Assembly: GCA_964451325.1 (NCBI GenBank)
Contig: CAYVHO010000016.1
Location: forward strand, 1 to 64,000
Length of the DNA: 64,000 bases
From: JAADHI01 sp964451325
GTDB taxonomy: Bacteria > Nitrospirota > Nitrospiria > SBBL01 > JAADHI01
Direction: 5' to 3'
Within the stretch, counting starts at the first letter, position 1, and each line of letters opens with the position of its first letter. Under the pieces are notes generated by a model. The model had not been told where the DNA came from. It worked only from the letters and a program-made list of their open reading frames with translations, and made no database searches. This document shows positions 43,309 to 51,602 of this stretch, in pieces. A program made the position numbers and the translations under genes.

Positions 43309-43470
43309 TTGAAAAAGATGGTCTTGGATTTATCAAAGCAAAAGAGAAATTTTCGAACAATGACTCCTTTGTCTAAAAACCAAAGAAGGAGACTTCATTT
43401 AGACGGGGGAAATTATTATGTTACGCAGGAGATTGTTCGTAGTGGAAAGAAAACAAAGCTATTCGAGTAA
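43309..43470 (+). CDS. Small basic protein, possible remnant of a Y1-transposase N-terminus
   Basis: A 53-residue frame starts with TTG after an excellent AAAGGAGGG site; an ATG lies three codons later. The second half, LHLDGGNYYVTQEIVRSGK followed by LFE, resembles the first strand of REP-associated Y1 transposases (GG-x-Y-x-VT...LF). Nothing of the catalytic HUH or Tyr motif follows, because the frame ends at 43470. It overlaps the tail of a minus-strand gene by 12 bases. It may be a real small protein or a decayed transposase start. Confidence 0.45.
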   Translation: MKKMVLDLSKQKRNFRTMTPLSKNQRRRLHLDGGNYYVTQEIVRSGKKTKLFE

Positions 43471-43698
43471 TTCATCGTAGACTTCAGCATCGCCCATACG
43501 TTCAATGAAATGACCTGCCCAGGTTAAATAAAGACGACCTGCATCTTTCATTGCCAAGACACCTTGTTCCAAACGGCGTATGTCCTGTGCATCTGCGCCT
43601 TCTTGTTCCAGCCTTAAAAGCTCGGCCTCAAAGACATGGTTTAGCTCTTCCATCGACTGAAGCACGGTACTGACAGATTGTTTCAATTTTTCTTCCAT
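43459..43698 (-). CDS. Small helical protein, unknown function
   Basis: This 79-residue acidic protein is predicted mostly helical from its heptad-like pattern (VLQSMEELNHVFEAELLRLE, QDIRRLEQGVLAMKDAGRLY). I do not recognise a family. The ATG at 43698 follows AGGAGAGG; the longer frame to 43722 runs through that site. It lies between the por operon terminator and mglB, on the same strand as both. Confidence 0.65.
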   Translation of the reverse strand: MEEKLKQSVSTVLQSMEELNHVFEAELLRLEQEGADAQDIRRLEQGVLAMKDAGRLYLTWAGHFIERMGDAEVYDELLE

Positions 43699-43735
43699 GA
43701 GAAATCTTCCTCTCCTGATCATTTTTTTTCAGTGA

Positions 43736-43772
43736 GATAAAAAAATCCCATCACTCAAGAGCGATGGGATTT
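43736..43772 (-). terminator. Terminator of the por operon
   Basis: AAATCCCATC (43743-43752) pairs with GATGGGATTT (43763-43772), and A residues at 43736-43745 form a U tract on the minus transcript. It lies 22 bases after the porD stop. Confidence 0.85.
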
Positions 43773-43793
43773 AAAATCAGCAATAAAAAAAAT

Positions 43794-44006
43794 CTAGCGA
43801 TGAACAAGCACGATGGCGTTATGTTTTGCTGCGCTACAGACCACAACACAAAGCTCACAGCCTTTGCAGCGTGGTTCAACCACCTCAGCTACTTTATTTT
43901 CTTTATTAAAGATAATCGTGTTGGCTTCAGGACAATACATGATACACAGACGACATCCTTTGTTTGCAACACACAAGTCATCAATTACTTCAGCAACAGC
44001 GTACAT
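43794..44006 (-). CDS. porD: 2-oxoacid:ferredoxin oxidoreductase delta subunit, 2x[4Fe-4S]
   Basis: The 70-residue ferredoxin subunit carries electrons within the complex. It has two cysteine groups: DLCVANKGCRLCIMYCPEAN, with spacing C-x5-C-x2-C-x3-C, and RCKGCELCVVVCSAAKHNAI, with the standard C-x2-C-x2-C-x3-C. The first spacing is wider than usual. It is the last gene of the operon, followed by a terminator. Confidence 0.88.
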   Translation of the reverse strand: MYAVAEVIDDLCVANKGCRLCIMYCPEANTIIFNKENKVAEVVEPRCKGCELCVVVCSAAKHNAIVLVHR

Positions 44007-44025
44007 TCAGATTTTCTCCCTCAAC

Positions 44026-44712
44026 TTAGACCAACATGGGTGTCTTCAGTGTCTCTGCCCACTCCGCACCTATGTCATAAACCCGGCGGATGGTGTCCAT
44101 ATTTTTCTTTAAAAGTTGTTCTTTTTTTGCGAATTTTTTCTTAATGGCCTCGTCAAGTGTTGCCGTGCCCCCTGACGCAACGTATTTTTTTCCGAAGCGA
44201 TCCAGGATTGCAGCTTCCATGGCATCCATCCCAACGATCTTTGTGGCTCCCATCAAAGCACCCAACATGCCCATATTGGTGGCAAGCTCAGTTCCTGCGA
44301 TTTCTACGGCTAAGGTCGTCGCGGCAACATACAAAATAGGGATATTCTTCTCTTCAAGAAACTCAAGATCGGCCTTTTCGAGCGGAAGAGGTTCATCTGA
44401 ATTGATCATGAGTAGGCCGCCAGATTTTATACCGGAATAAAAGGGCATGGTATAACATTTTCCCATCGTAATAACCTGAGGATGAAAAACCATGATGACA
44501 TCGGGATAAACCAATTCTCCTCGGTCATAAATCCGTTCATCTGCCATACGAACATAACTTTCTGCCGGGGCCATTCTTTTTTCAGCGCCAAAGAAGGGAT
44601 TTGAAATTGCGTGTTTCCCTTCCTTGGAAGCTGCCGTTGCCAAGACATGAGCTGAGGTCACAACACCCTGCCCTCCCAGTCCTGACATCCTCAAATTAAG
44701 ACGCTTCCTCAT
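44026..44712 (-). CDS. porG: 2-oxoacid:ferredoxin oxidoreductase gamma subunit
   Basis: The 228-residue gamma subunit starts with LNLRMSGLGGQGVVTSAHVL, the family nucleotide-like loop. It continues with NPFFGAEKRMAPAESYVRMA and TNMGMLGALMGATKIVGMDA. It joins the alpha and beta subunits in the oxygen-sensitive enzyme that makes or uses acyl-CoA and CO2 with ferredoxin. It lies 45 bases after the beta subunit gene. Confidence 0.9.
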   Translation of the reverse strand: MRKRLNLRMSGLGGQGVVTSAHVLATAASKEGKHAISNPFFGAEKRMAPAESYVRMADERIYDRGELVYPDVIMVFHPQVITMGKCYTMPFYSGIKSGGLLMINSDEPLPLEKADLEFLEEKNIPILYVAATTLAVEIAGTELATNMGMLGALMGATKIVGMDAMEAAILDRFGKKYVASGGTATLDEAIKKKFAKKEQLLKKNMDTIRRVYDIGAEWAETLKTPMLV

Positions 44713-44757
44713 TCAAAACTCCTTCGGTCTAAGATTTCAGTAAGAATTATTAAGTTC

Positions 44758-45648
44758 TTACTTGGTGACAATTGCTTTTTTTCTCTTTTTCTTTTTTGGC
44801 TTTATCGAGTCGAGATAGACTCGTGCCTCATCAGAAACATACTCCTCAAACTCAAACCGTTTATTGGGACCTTCTGAGTCTCTCATTTCCTGGAGCCCCT
44901 CCATCATTTGTTTTCCAATCTCCAAAATACAGGGGGTGTAAAGCTGGATGTAAGTAGGCCCAATCTCTCTGGCCACTAAGATGGCTTCACGAATGGCTTT
45001 TTCCACACGGTTTGGTTTACTCACGGTCATCTTGACCACATAGTGACAGCCGGAACTTTTTGCGATTTCGGGCAGCGGGACCTTATCAAATTTTTTCCCT
45101 GCTGGGGCCATTTTTGCGACAAAACCTTTTTGCATAAGACCACTGGATTGACCACCCGTATTGGCATAGAGTTCGTTATCAAAACAAATGGTTGTAAATT
45201 TTTCCTGACGAAACCAGGATTGCAGGGTCATATCGAGCCCGATGTCCACCGTGGCACCATCTCCGGCAAGCACGACAACATCTTTTATTTTGTCTGGGAA
45301 ACGAAAAGCCAGTGCCCGCTTGAGACCGGAGGCCACTGCATTTTGGTTTCCAAAGAGAGAGTGAATATTATGAATGGCTACATGCGGAAAAACGAGACTG
45401 GTACAGCCTGTGGAGCCGACCATAATCGTATCTTCTGGAGCAGGCAGACAGGCAAGGACATAGCGAAAGGCGATGGATTCTGGGCAGCCCGCGCAAAGAG
45501 AATGCTCTTCAATGAGCTCTTTGGATTCTCCAACATCTTTCCAGCCCCGGTTTTCTTTGCCATAGGTGCCTTCTTCAACCAGCTCCCGATATTCGAGCGG
45601 CATGATGTCATAAAATTCTTGGTTGATCCTAATTTTTTCCTTAGACAT
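44758..45648 (-). CDS. porB: 2-oxoacid:ferredoxin oxidoreductase beta subunit (TPP-binding)
   Basis: The beta subunit holds thiamine pyrophosphate and a 4Fe-4S cluster. HSLCAGCPESIAFRYVLACL gives the cluster cysteines and VVLAGDGATVDIGLDMTLQS the TPP motif, followed by NTGGQSSG. The ATG at 45648 follows AAGGAGAG and overlaps the alpha stop by eight bases, so the longer frame to 45696 is not the start. Its 296 residues are normal. Pyruvate or 2-oxoglutarate cannot be told apart from the sequence here. Confidence 0.91.
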   Translation of the reverse strand: MSKEKIRINQEFYDIMPLEYRELVEEGTYGKENRGWKDVGESKELIEEHSLCAGCPESIAFRYVLACLPAPEDTIMVGSTGCTSLVFPHVAIHNIHSLFGNQNAVASGLKRALAFRFPDKIKDVVVLAGDGATVDIGLDMTLQSWFRQEKFTTICFDNELYANTGGQSSGLMQKGFVAKMAPAGKKFDKVPLPEIAKSSGCHYVVKMTVSKPNRVEKAIREAILVAREIGPTYIQLYTPCILEIGKQMMEGLQEMRDSEGPNKRFEFEEYVSDEARVYLDSIKPKKKKRKKAIVTK

Positions 45649-46840
45649 TGAGGCTCTCCTTCTTCTTTGCGAGTACTTTTTTGATTTCTTCGACAATCAC
45701 TTCCGGAGGCATCGTCATGCCACCGGCCACATGAGGGCCTTCAATAACACGATGATTGTCCGGGATTGAAGCTTTTATTTCTCGGGCCATCCACCCCACG
45801 ACGTTGAATTCCGGCACAAAAATAATTTTTGCATTTTTTGTGGCCTGTCGAACTTCCTCGTAAGGGAAGGGACGAATGGTCTTGATTTTGACAATACCGA
45901 CTTTAATGCCTTCTGCGGCCAAAAGTCGTACCGCTTCTCGGCCTTGTGCGACAGCCGTACCGGAAGAAACGATTAAAATTTCGGCATCGGTGTTTTCTTC
46001 TTCGATCAAGCCCCCCAAAAGACGAATGGTGTGCTTTCGTGAGCGTTCACAGGCTGCACGTGTTTCCTGTTGCCAACTGGCTTGCGTCGCGTAACTGATA
46101 TAGTTACTCTTCATCACAAAAGGGTCACGCATCATTCGAACCGGAGGCACTTCCATGTCCATAACAGGCATCGGATTGCGGTAAGGATCATAAGGGGGAA
46201 GGGTGAAATCAACAGAGGGAATATAGACATCATCTTTTGTATGACTCACAAAAAAACCGTCAATACAGATCGCAATCGGGAGATGGACGTCGGGCTCTTC
46301 TGCAACCATATAACCCATGAGCAAATAATCGAAAAAATCCTGTGCGGACTCAGCGTGCCAAATGAGCATGCCTGTATCAATAATTAAGCCAATTTCCAGG
46401 GTATCGGGCTGAATACTCAAAGGAGAATTGACCCCTCTGACCATCATATTGAGCATGATGGGAAGTCTGGAACCCACCCACATCGGGAAATTTTCATAAG
46501 CACGAAGTGTTCCCGGACCTGAAGTCGTTGTGAAAACGCGTGCACCACCAAAAGCAGCTCCCGCACACTCAGACATGACTGCAAATTCGTTTTCACCACG
46601 AAAATATTCACCGACATAACCCTCAACCCAAAGATCGCCAACCATCGCAGCCGCTTCACTCTGAGGCGTAATGGGGTAAGAAATTGAGACATCGACATTC
46701 GCGCGCTTAATCGCCTCGCGAACCACTTCACTACCCGTCATAAAATGACGCTCACGTGGCGCATCATAAAAAAGATAATCTGGATCAACGATTTTTTGAC
46801 CTTTTTTGTTATATGTTCCTATCAGAGACTTTGTGGCCAT
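45641..46840 (-). CDS. porA: 2-oxoacid:ferredoxin oxidoreductase alpha subunit
   Basis: The alpha subunit contributes the TPP pyrimidine site and the substrate pocket. HFMTGSEVVREAIKRANVDV, ISYPITPQSEAAAMVGDLWV and FTTTSGPGTLRAYENFPMWV are typical of the family. The C-terminal domain has EILIVSSGTAVAQGREAVRL. It is 399 residues long and starts after AAGGAGGGAAG. It is followed by beta, gamma and delta genes and preceded by the extra E subunit gene. Confidence 0.91.
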   Translation of the reverse strand: MATKSLIGTYNKKGQKIVDPDYLFYDAPRERHFMTGSEVVREAIKRANVDVSISYPITPQSEAAAMVGDLWVEGYVGEYFRGENEFAVMSECAGAAFGGARVFTTTSGPGTLRAYENFPMWVGSRLPIMLNMMVRGVNSPLSIQPDTLEIGLIIDTGMLIWHAESAQDFFDYLLMGYMVAEEPDVHLPIAICIDGFFVSHTKDDVYIPSVDFTLPPYDPYRNPMPVMDMEVPPVRMMRDPFVMKSNYISYATQASWQQETRAACERSRKHTIRLLGGLIEEENTDAEILIVSSGTAVAQGREAVRLLAAEGIKVGIVKIKTIRPFPYEEVRQATKNAKIIFVPEFNVVGWMAREIKASIPDNHRVIEGPHVAGGMTMPPEVIVEEIKKVLAKKKESLNV

Positions 46841-46908
46841 CTCTTCCCTCCTTTGTGTGTGGGTAAGACAATCAAAGTTAAACAGTTCTGTAAGTTACCT
46901 GTTGCCTT

Positions 46909-47502
46909 CTAATAATCACCAGAAGCCTTCAGACGCTCAACTGTATGCGTTAGTATATCAATTTTCTCGGGCGTTGCGTCACGAAAAGTCACCATTGCGT
47001 CCTCGTGTCCGGCCTGCGCACACATCGCAATCGTGTAACAGTCAGTCCCACCGCGAATAATTTTGAGGGACAAGTTGGCCATATGGCAGTGAACACCAAC
47101 AAACATACAAACATCAATTTTGTTGTACCAAATGGTGAGATTGGGATGGTTTGGGTTAATCTCGATCGCTGGGTCAATTTTTGGATATTTAGGGCGATAG
47201 TCCGGCATTGGAATGTGGAGGGCATTGGAATTGTGGGATTTTAGGACATCATAAAGTCGTTTGATCGCCGCTGCTTTTCTTGCTGCCATCTCATTCCAAT
47301 TCCACAAAACAAGTGGCCCTGGAAAAAGTGTTGGATTTTTTGCCGTGAGAAACTTCCGGGCGGCCTCTTCCATCGCAAGGGTTTCTTGCACGATATCGCC
47401 CTGAATCAGGCCTTGACCCGGATCAGGAAGAACGACACCTTCACACGCTGCCGCAGGAGGTAAAAATGCCTCTGGGCCTTTTAAAACACTGTATTTTGAC
47501 AT
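46909..47502 (-). CDS. porE: Fifth subunit-like protein of the 2-oxoacid:ferredoxin oxidoreductase (ForE/PorE type)
   Basis: The 197-residue protein resembles the accessory E subunit found in five-subunit oxidoreductases of Hydrogenobacter, Nitrospira and relatives; related entries are often named carbon monoxide dehydrogenase beta-like. Visible features are FPGPLVLWNWNEMAARKAAA, IEINPNHPNLTIWYNKIDVC and MFVGVHCHMANLSLKIIRGG, with histidine and cysteine residues that might bind a metal. Its role in the complex is unknown. It is the first gene of the operon, so E-A-B-G-D is the order. Confidence 0.78.
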   Translation of the reverse strand: MSKYSVLKGPEAFLPPAAACEGVVLPDPGQGLIQGDIVQETLAMEEAARKFLTAKNPTLFPGPLVLWNWNEMAARKAAAIKRLYDVLKSHNSNALHIPMPDYRPKYPKIDPAIEINPNHPNLTIWYNKIDVCMFVGVHCHMANLSLKIIRGGTDCYTIAMCAQAGHEDAMVTFRDATPEKIDILTHTVERLKASGDY

Positions 47503-47623
47503 GAACCAAATCCCCTTTTGCTACTTCTTGTTGCTGGTTGAGTTGACTAGAGACGCGTAAAACACCCATGAGTCAGTCCCTGTTTAATTAGAGCGGAAGC
47601 AGCTTCCATTGAAAAATCAATCA

Positions 47624-47944
47624 TCAGAAAGGGAGACTCTTCATGAGAATAGTGGTTCCCGTCATTAACGCGCTTTTTTCGAGCGGGGAAACGCCATGAA
47701 TAAAAAACATTCTATCTTTATGCTCTTTTGGGATAACAATACGACATAACATATAAGATAGATAGCATAGCCATTCTTTCCAAGTCAAGAATTTTTCATC
47801 TAATTTTAGTGACAAACCCCTTCTTTTTTTGATCGGTGTTTTAAGAACGATCTCATTATTTTTTTTCATTTTTTTCAATTGCTTCTTGTATTGAGAAGTC
47901 CATAAGAAGTCAGAAATTAAGGTTGTTTGAACGCAGCAGATCAA
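47624..47944 (-). CDS. Hypothetical protein
   Basis: I do not recognise this 106-residue basic protein. It starts with TTG overlapping the stop of the lipoprotein gene (TTGA); a later ATG at codon 26 is possible. It contains LSLKLDEKFLTWKEWLCYLS and a hydrophobic end. No ribosome site lies at ideal spacing, so it may be a chance frame. Confidence 0.4.
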   Translation of the reverse strand: MICCVQTTLISDFLWTSQYKKQLKKMKKNNEIVLKTPIKKRRGLSLKLDEKFLTWKEWLCYLSYMLCRIVIPKEHKDRMFFIHGVSPLEKSALMTGTTILMKSLPF

Positions 47945-48477
47945 TCATTCGCCTCACCCTCCTTTCCAGCAGAAAACAGGGTGTTTATTTTGTTTGTGAC
48001 ATCCTGTTTGAGTTTTGAGAGTTTTTTCTTTCTTTCCTGGAGCCGTTCTTGAAATGCCTTAATTTCTTGATTTGATTTTTCCAAAGCATCTTTAGATCCT
48101 TCTCTTAAGGGTGTAACCGCGGTTTTGAACTTTTTTTCAAGTTGATTTCCCATTTTTTTTACAAATGTACGGGCTTCCTCCAAAGAGATAAGCTCTTCTT
48201 TCAGTTCTTTGGATCGTCCGATTGCTTTTTCATTCAAGGCCTTTAAATCAGACTTGAATGTTTTAAGCTGTGCTTTCAATTTTTTAAGCTCATCTTCCAA
48301 GGCAAAACGCCGTGATTCTTCGATTTCAGGTGCACGGGAAGCTGTTTCGTTTTTATTCGTTTGATTTTGAGCCGATGTTTTTATGACGCAGCCCCCTACC
48401 AAGGGGCCTGTAAAGAATATCGTCAACATGAACACTGATAAACGAAAGTACATTTTTATGTCTCTTTTTAAAATCAT
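47941..48477 (-). CDS. Coiled-coil lipoprotein
   Basis: A signal peptide (YFRLSVFMLTIFFTGPLVGG) ends at a lipobox cysteine (LVGGC). A long charged coiled coil follows (about 55-165), with ALEDELKKLKAQLKTFKSDL and ALNEKAIGRSKELKEELISL. No enzymatic motif is visible. The ATG at 48477 follows GGGGAG, so the frame extension to 48495 is not used. It lies 27 bases after pldA in the same operon and may anchor to the outer membrane next to it. Confidence 0.72.
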   Translation of the reverse strand: MILKRDIKMYFRLSVFMLTIFFTGPLVGGCVIKTSAQNQTNKNETASRAPEIEESRRFALEDELKKLKAQLKTFKSDLKALNEKAIGRSKELKEELISLEEARTFVKKMGNQLEKKFKTAVTPLREGSKDALEKSNQEIKAFQERLQERKKKLSKLKQDVTNKINTLFSAGKEGEAND

Positions 48478-48504
48478 GTTTCTCCCCTTAAACAAGCATA
48501 TTGT

Positions 48505-49458
48505 TTATAGCCAATTTGTCAAAATAATGCCTAGACCGAAACGATTTGTCGAATTCTGGTAATCGATCAAACTCTCGCCGTAACCATTAAAATACTGAAA
48601 ATATCCATTGATCTTGCCATAAAAAGGAAAGGTCCAATCGACTTGAATGGCCCCTTTATTTTTTTTTCGCATGTTGTTGCGTAGCACGAACCCGAGTGTA
48701 TATTCACCCATACGATAATGGGCCAAAATTTCCCCGTAACCGTAATATTTTTCAATATCAGGGTTTTCGTCTCTTTTTGTTTGATCTGGAATACGGATCC
48801 AGGGTTTTATACTGAGCAGCAGGCTCTTTTTTTCAAAAATAAAATTGACATAAAAGCGATTCCAGCTTCGAGAAAAATTATCTGCTCTGCCATTTGAATG
48901 ATGGCTCAAACCAAAGGTTGTCATGCGATTCCTATAACCCATGAACTGTGAGTGATTAAAAAACGAAAATATGAGCTCGGCTTCGTGATTGGTTTCACGG
49001 AATGGAGAAGAACGCTTGAATTGATAGGCCTGCCAATTAGATTGTTGTGTATAGGCAAAGGCCAGCTGAGTATTTTTTTTTAAAAGGCTCGGCATCATCA
49101 AGATTTTAAGGCTGAGCTGAAATTTAATTTCCGCAGGCTGAACATCGTCCCCCGTGAGTCTTTTAAAGGATTCGTCATTGGCGGAAGTATCATAAGTAAG
49201 TGGGAGCAGGTAGGTGGGTTTATGGGGCAAAATAACAAAAGGATTGTGGTCCGATAATTTTTCGAAGACCATGCGTCGTTCAAAAAGCGAAGGCAGGGTC
49301 GTATCCGACTGGGGCCGTGTTTCAGCATCATTTTTCGAGATGGATTCCGTCGCAAGGTCGCGGGGCTGTGCCCAAAGGGGTGCTGCCGAAGCAATCAAAA
49401 AAATCAAAACCCATGTAAACAAACCCCGTTTTACAAAAACCTGCACGACGCCACTCAT
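48505..49458 (-). CDS. pldA: Outer-membrane phospholipase A (OMPLA)
   Basis: PldA is a 12-strand outer-membrane barrel that hydrolyses phospholipids that have reached the outer leaflet. A signal peptide (VLIFLIASAAPLWAQ) is followed by family motifs: AYTQQSNWQAY, SSPFRETNHEAELIFSF and the active site GLSHHSNGRADNFSRSWNRF with the catalytic His-x-Ser and the later Asn. The C-terminus ends in a barrel-type aromatic-rich strand. Its 317 residues are slightly longer than E. coli PldA. It follows the Crp/Fnr gene by three bases. Confidence 0.9.
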   Translation of the reverse strand: MSGVVQVFVKRGLFTWVLIFLIASAAPLWAQPRDLATESISKNDAETRPQSDTTLPSLFERRMVFEKLSDHNPFVILPHKPTYLLPLTYDTSANDESFKRLTGDDVQPAEIKFQLSLKILMMPSLLKKNTQLAFAYTQQSNWQAYQFKRSSPFRETNHEAELIFSFFNHSQFMGYRNRMTTFGLSHHSNGRADNFSRSWNRFYVNFIFEKKSLLLSIKPWIRIPDQTKRDENPDIEKYYGYGEILAHYRMGEYTLGFVLRNNMRKKNKGAIQVDWTFPFYGKINGYFQYFNGYGESLIDYQNSTNRFGLGIILTNWL

Positions 49459-49461
49459 ATC

Positions 49462-50004
49462 TTAAGACGAATTCCCTGCCATTCTACCCCGGATTCGGCT
49501 CAGCGCAACGGGTGTGATACCGAGATATCGTGCGATATCATTTTGCGTGGCCCGCTTCAGTAATTCAGGCGTATTTTCCAAAATCTGTTGATAACGCTCT
49601 TCCGCAGACAGACAGAGAAATTCAAACTCGCGCCGCTCCTTTTTGGCGATAACGTCGATCAGCATATTGATGAACGCAAGAGATCTTTCAGGTTTCTGTT
49701 GAACGACATCGAGCAAGTCCGCATATTTAAGCCGCAGCAGGTGCGAGGCTTCTAAACATACGAGCGTAAAGCTACATCCCGTTTCAGCTTGCCGATACGC
49801 ACTCGAACTGCCAATGAAACCGTTCTCCAATATAAAAGTTTTCACATATTCTTTTCCATCGGCGGTCAAGTAGTAGGCTTTAAGTAAGCCTGCTTGCACA
49901 AGATAGAGATATTGATTGGCTTCCCCCTGTCGGAAAACAATCGCGCCTTTTTTGTACTCAACCCGCTCGCCACATGCCTGAATATAATCGGCCAGTGCCA
50001 TCAA
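49462..50004 (-). CDS. Crp/Fnr family transcriptional regulator
   Basis: The 180-residue protein has the cyclic-nucleotide-binding beta barrel (YKKGAIVFRQGEANQYLYLV, FILENGFIGSSSAYRQAETG) and a short C-terminal helix-turn-helix (TQNDIARYLGITPVALSRIR). The Fnr cysteine cluster is absent. The signal is unknown. It heads the pldA operon and lies divergent to the SDR gene, with a TTAACC...GGTTAA dyad between them that it could bind. Confidence 0.85.
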   Translation of the reverse strand: MMALADYIQACGERVEYKKGAIVFRQGEANQYLYLVQAGLLKAYYLTADGKEYVKTFILENGFIGSSSAYRQAETGCSFTLVCLEASHLLRLKYADLLDVVQQKPERSLAFINMLIDVIAKKERREFEFLCLSAEERYQQILENTPELLKRATQNDIARYLGITPVALSRIRGRMAGNSS

Positions 50005-50044
50005 TTACCTCATCCAAAGCCGTCACAATAAAAAAATCTGTTTT

Positions 50045-50058
50045 TTAACCTGGGTTAA
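50045..50058. promoter_or_regulatory. Dyad TTAACC-TG-GGTTAA, candidate operator
   Basis: The perfect 6-bp inverse arms lie in the spacer between the divergent Crp/Fnr regulator and the SDR gene. The spacing is shorter than in a classic Crp site. The role is inferred from position. Confidence 0.4.
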
Positions 50059-50134
50059 TGCCGATGTTACGGAGAGCTGTTATTTTTACCTCGTAATGAA
50101 GTAACGGTATCACAAGATCCTGGAAGGAGTACAG

Positions 50135-50869
50135 ATGCGTTTAAGAGACCTTAACATTGTCATCACCGGAGGCACATCGGGTATCGGTCGGAAGATTATC
50201 GATCAATTGGCAAATAACAATCAACTATTCATCATGGGACGAAACAAGTCGAAACTAGAGGATTTGAAACATCTTTATCCCAGTATCAGGACTTATGTCT
50301 GTGATTTATCCGACTTGGATGATGTGAAACAGGCAGCACAGTCCCTCTCAAAAGATCAGGCAAAAATTGATATTTTGATAAATAACGCGGCCGTACAGTA
50401 TACGCCGATGTTCCTGGATGATAATTTCTGCTTTGAAAACATTCAGTACGAGATTACGGTCAATTTCACCACGATCTGCTACTTGATCGCCCTGCTGTTA
50501 CCTGCACTTCAACATGAAGACCAAAGGGCCATCATCTTAAATGTCAGTTCGGCCTTAGGAATCGTGCCCAAAACAAATTCAGCCATCTACTGCGCCACCA
50601 AGGCCGCGCTCAATATTTTCTCGCAATCGCTGAGTTATCAGTTTGAAAGAACGGATATACGCGTGCTGCAAGCCATTCTTCCGCTTGTGGACACCCCAAT
50701 GACCGAAGGGCGCGGCAAAGGAAAAATTTCAGCAGATCGCGCCGCGTCTTTGATTTTACACGGCATTGAAAAGGAGATCGCTGAACACTTCATCGGTAAG
50801 GCGAAATATTTGAAATGGATTCATTCGATTTTCCCAGCCCTTGCACGGACAATATTAAAGAATGGATAA
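50135..50869 (+). CDS. Short-chain dehydrogenase/reductase (DltE-like)
   Basis: The NAD(P)-binding motif is IVITGGTSGIGRKI, followed by ILINNAAVQY and the catalytic SSALGI...YCATKAAL (Ser, Tyr-x3-Lys). Its 244 residues are normal. The C-terminal AEHFIGKAKYLKWIHSIFPA is like DltE proteins. The substrate is unknown. It has a GGAAGGAG site and is followed by the VTT membrane gene, probably in one transcript. Confidence 0.88.
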   Translation: MRLRDLNIVITGGTSGIGRKIIDQLANNNQLFIMGRNKSKLEDLKHLYPSIRTYVCDLSDLDDVKQAAQSLSKDQAKIDILINNAAVQYTPMFLDDNFCFENIQYEITVNFTTICYLIALLLPALQHEDQRAIILNVSSALGIVPKTNSAIYCATKAALNIFSQSLSYQFERTDIRVLQAILPLVDTPMTEGRGKGKISADRAASLILHGIEKEIAEHFIGKAKYLKWIHSIFPALARTILKNG

Positions 50870-50914
50870 CGATTGTGAAATGCATGTTTACAATTCTGTA
50901 AAGAGGACTAAACC

Positions 50915-51589
50915 ATGAAAACACTGATTAAACTTTTTCTCGTCGTTTCAATATTTTTTGCCTCAACTTTTGTTGTCATCAAACTCACGGGTATTCTGAG
51001 CCTTGAGGATATTCGCCGGTGGTTGGAGATGGCGAGTACGATTTCACCGATCTACATTGGTCTGCTCGTCGCACTTTTTTTGTTCGCGGATCTTTTTATT
51101 GCCATTCCGACACTGACGGTTTGCATCTTGTCTGGATATTTTCTGGGGTTTCAAGCCGGAGCCGCGTTTAGCGCACTTGGTTTGGGTCTGGCCGGAATCT
51201 CTGGTTACCTGCTGAGCGGGTCCATTGGCCGAAAACTTTTGATCAAAATCATTCGAGACCCTCAAAAAATGGAAGAAATGGAGCAGATTTTTAACCGGCA
51301 TGGTGTTGTCATGATTTTGCTGTCTCGGGCGCTGCCCATCCTGCCGGAGGCGACCGCCTGTCTGGCGGGCTTCACAAAAATGCCGATGTGGAAATTCATC
51401 TCTGCATGGATGCTTAGTTCCCTTCCTTATGCCGCGATTGCAGCCTATGCGGGCTCCATCAGTACACTGGAATCCCCCAATGCTGCAATCTTCACGGCTG
51501 TTGGGCTTTCGACAAGCTTGTGGATTATGTGGGCCGTTTTCCTGAGAAAAAACAAGCTGGCAACACGGAAAAAACGCTCTATTTTGTAG
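50915..51589 (+). CDS. DedA/TVP38 (VTT-domain) membrane protein
   Basis: The 224-residue protein has about six hydrophobic segments and the VTT motif region: TVCILSGYFLGFQAGAAFSA and LSRALPILPEATACLAGFTK. Proteins with this domain flip or transport polyprenyl phosphate or phospholipids. It lies 45 bases after the SDR gene with AAAGAGG as a ribosome site. Confidence 0.86.
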   Translation: MKTLIKLFLVVSIFFASTFVVIKLTGILSLEDIRRWLEMASTISPIYIGLLVALFLFADLFIAIPTLTVCILSGYFLGFQAGAAFSALGLGLAGISGYLLSGSIGRKLLIKIIRDPQKMEEMEQIFNRHGVVMILLSRALPILPEATACLAGFTKMPMWKFISAWMLSSLPYAAIAAYAGSISTLESPNAAIFTAVGLSTSLWIMWAVFLRKNKLATRKKRSIL

Positions 51590-51602
51590 CTTGAAGTTTG
51601 GC

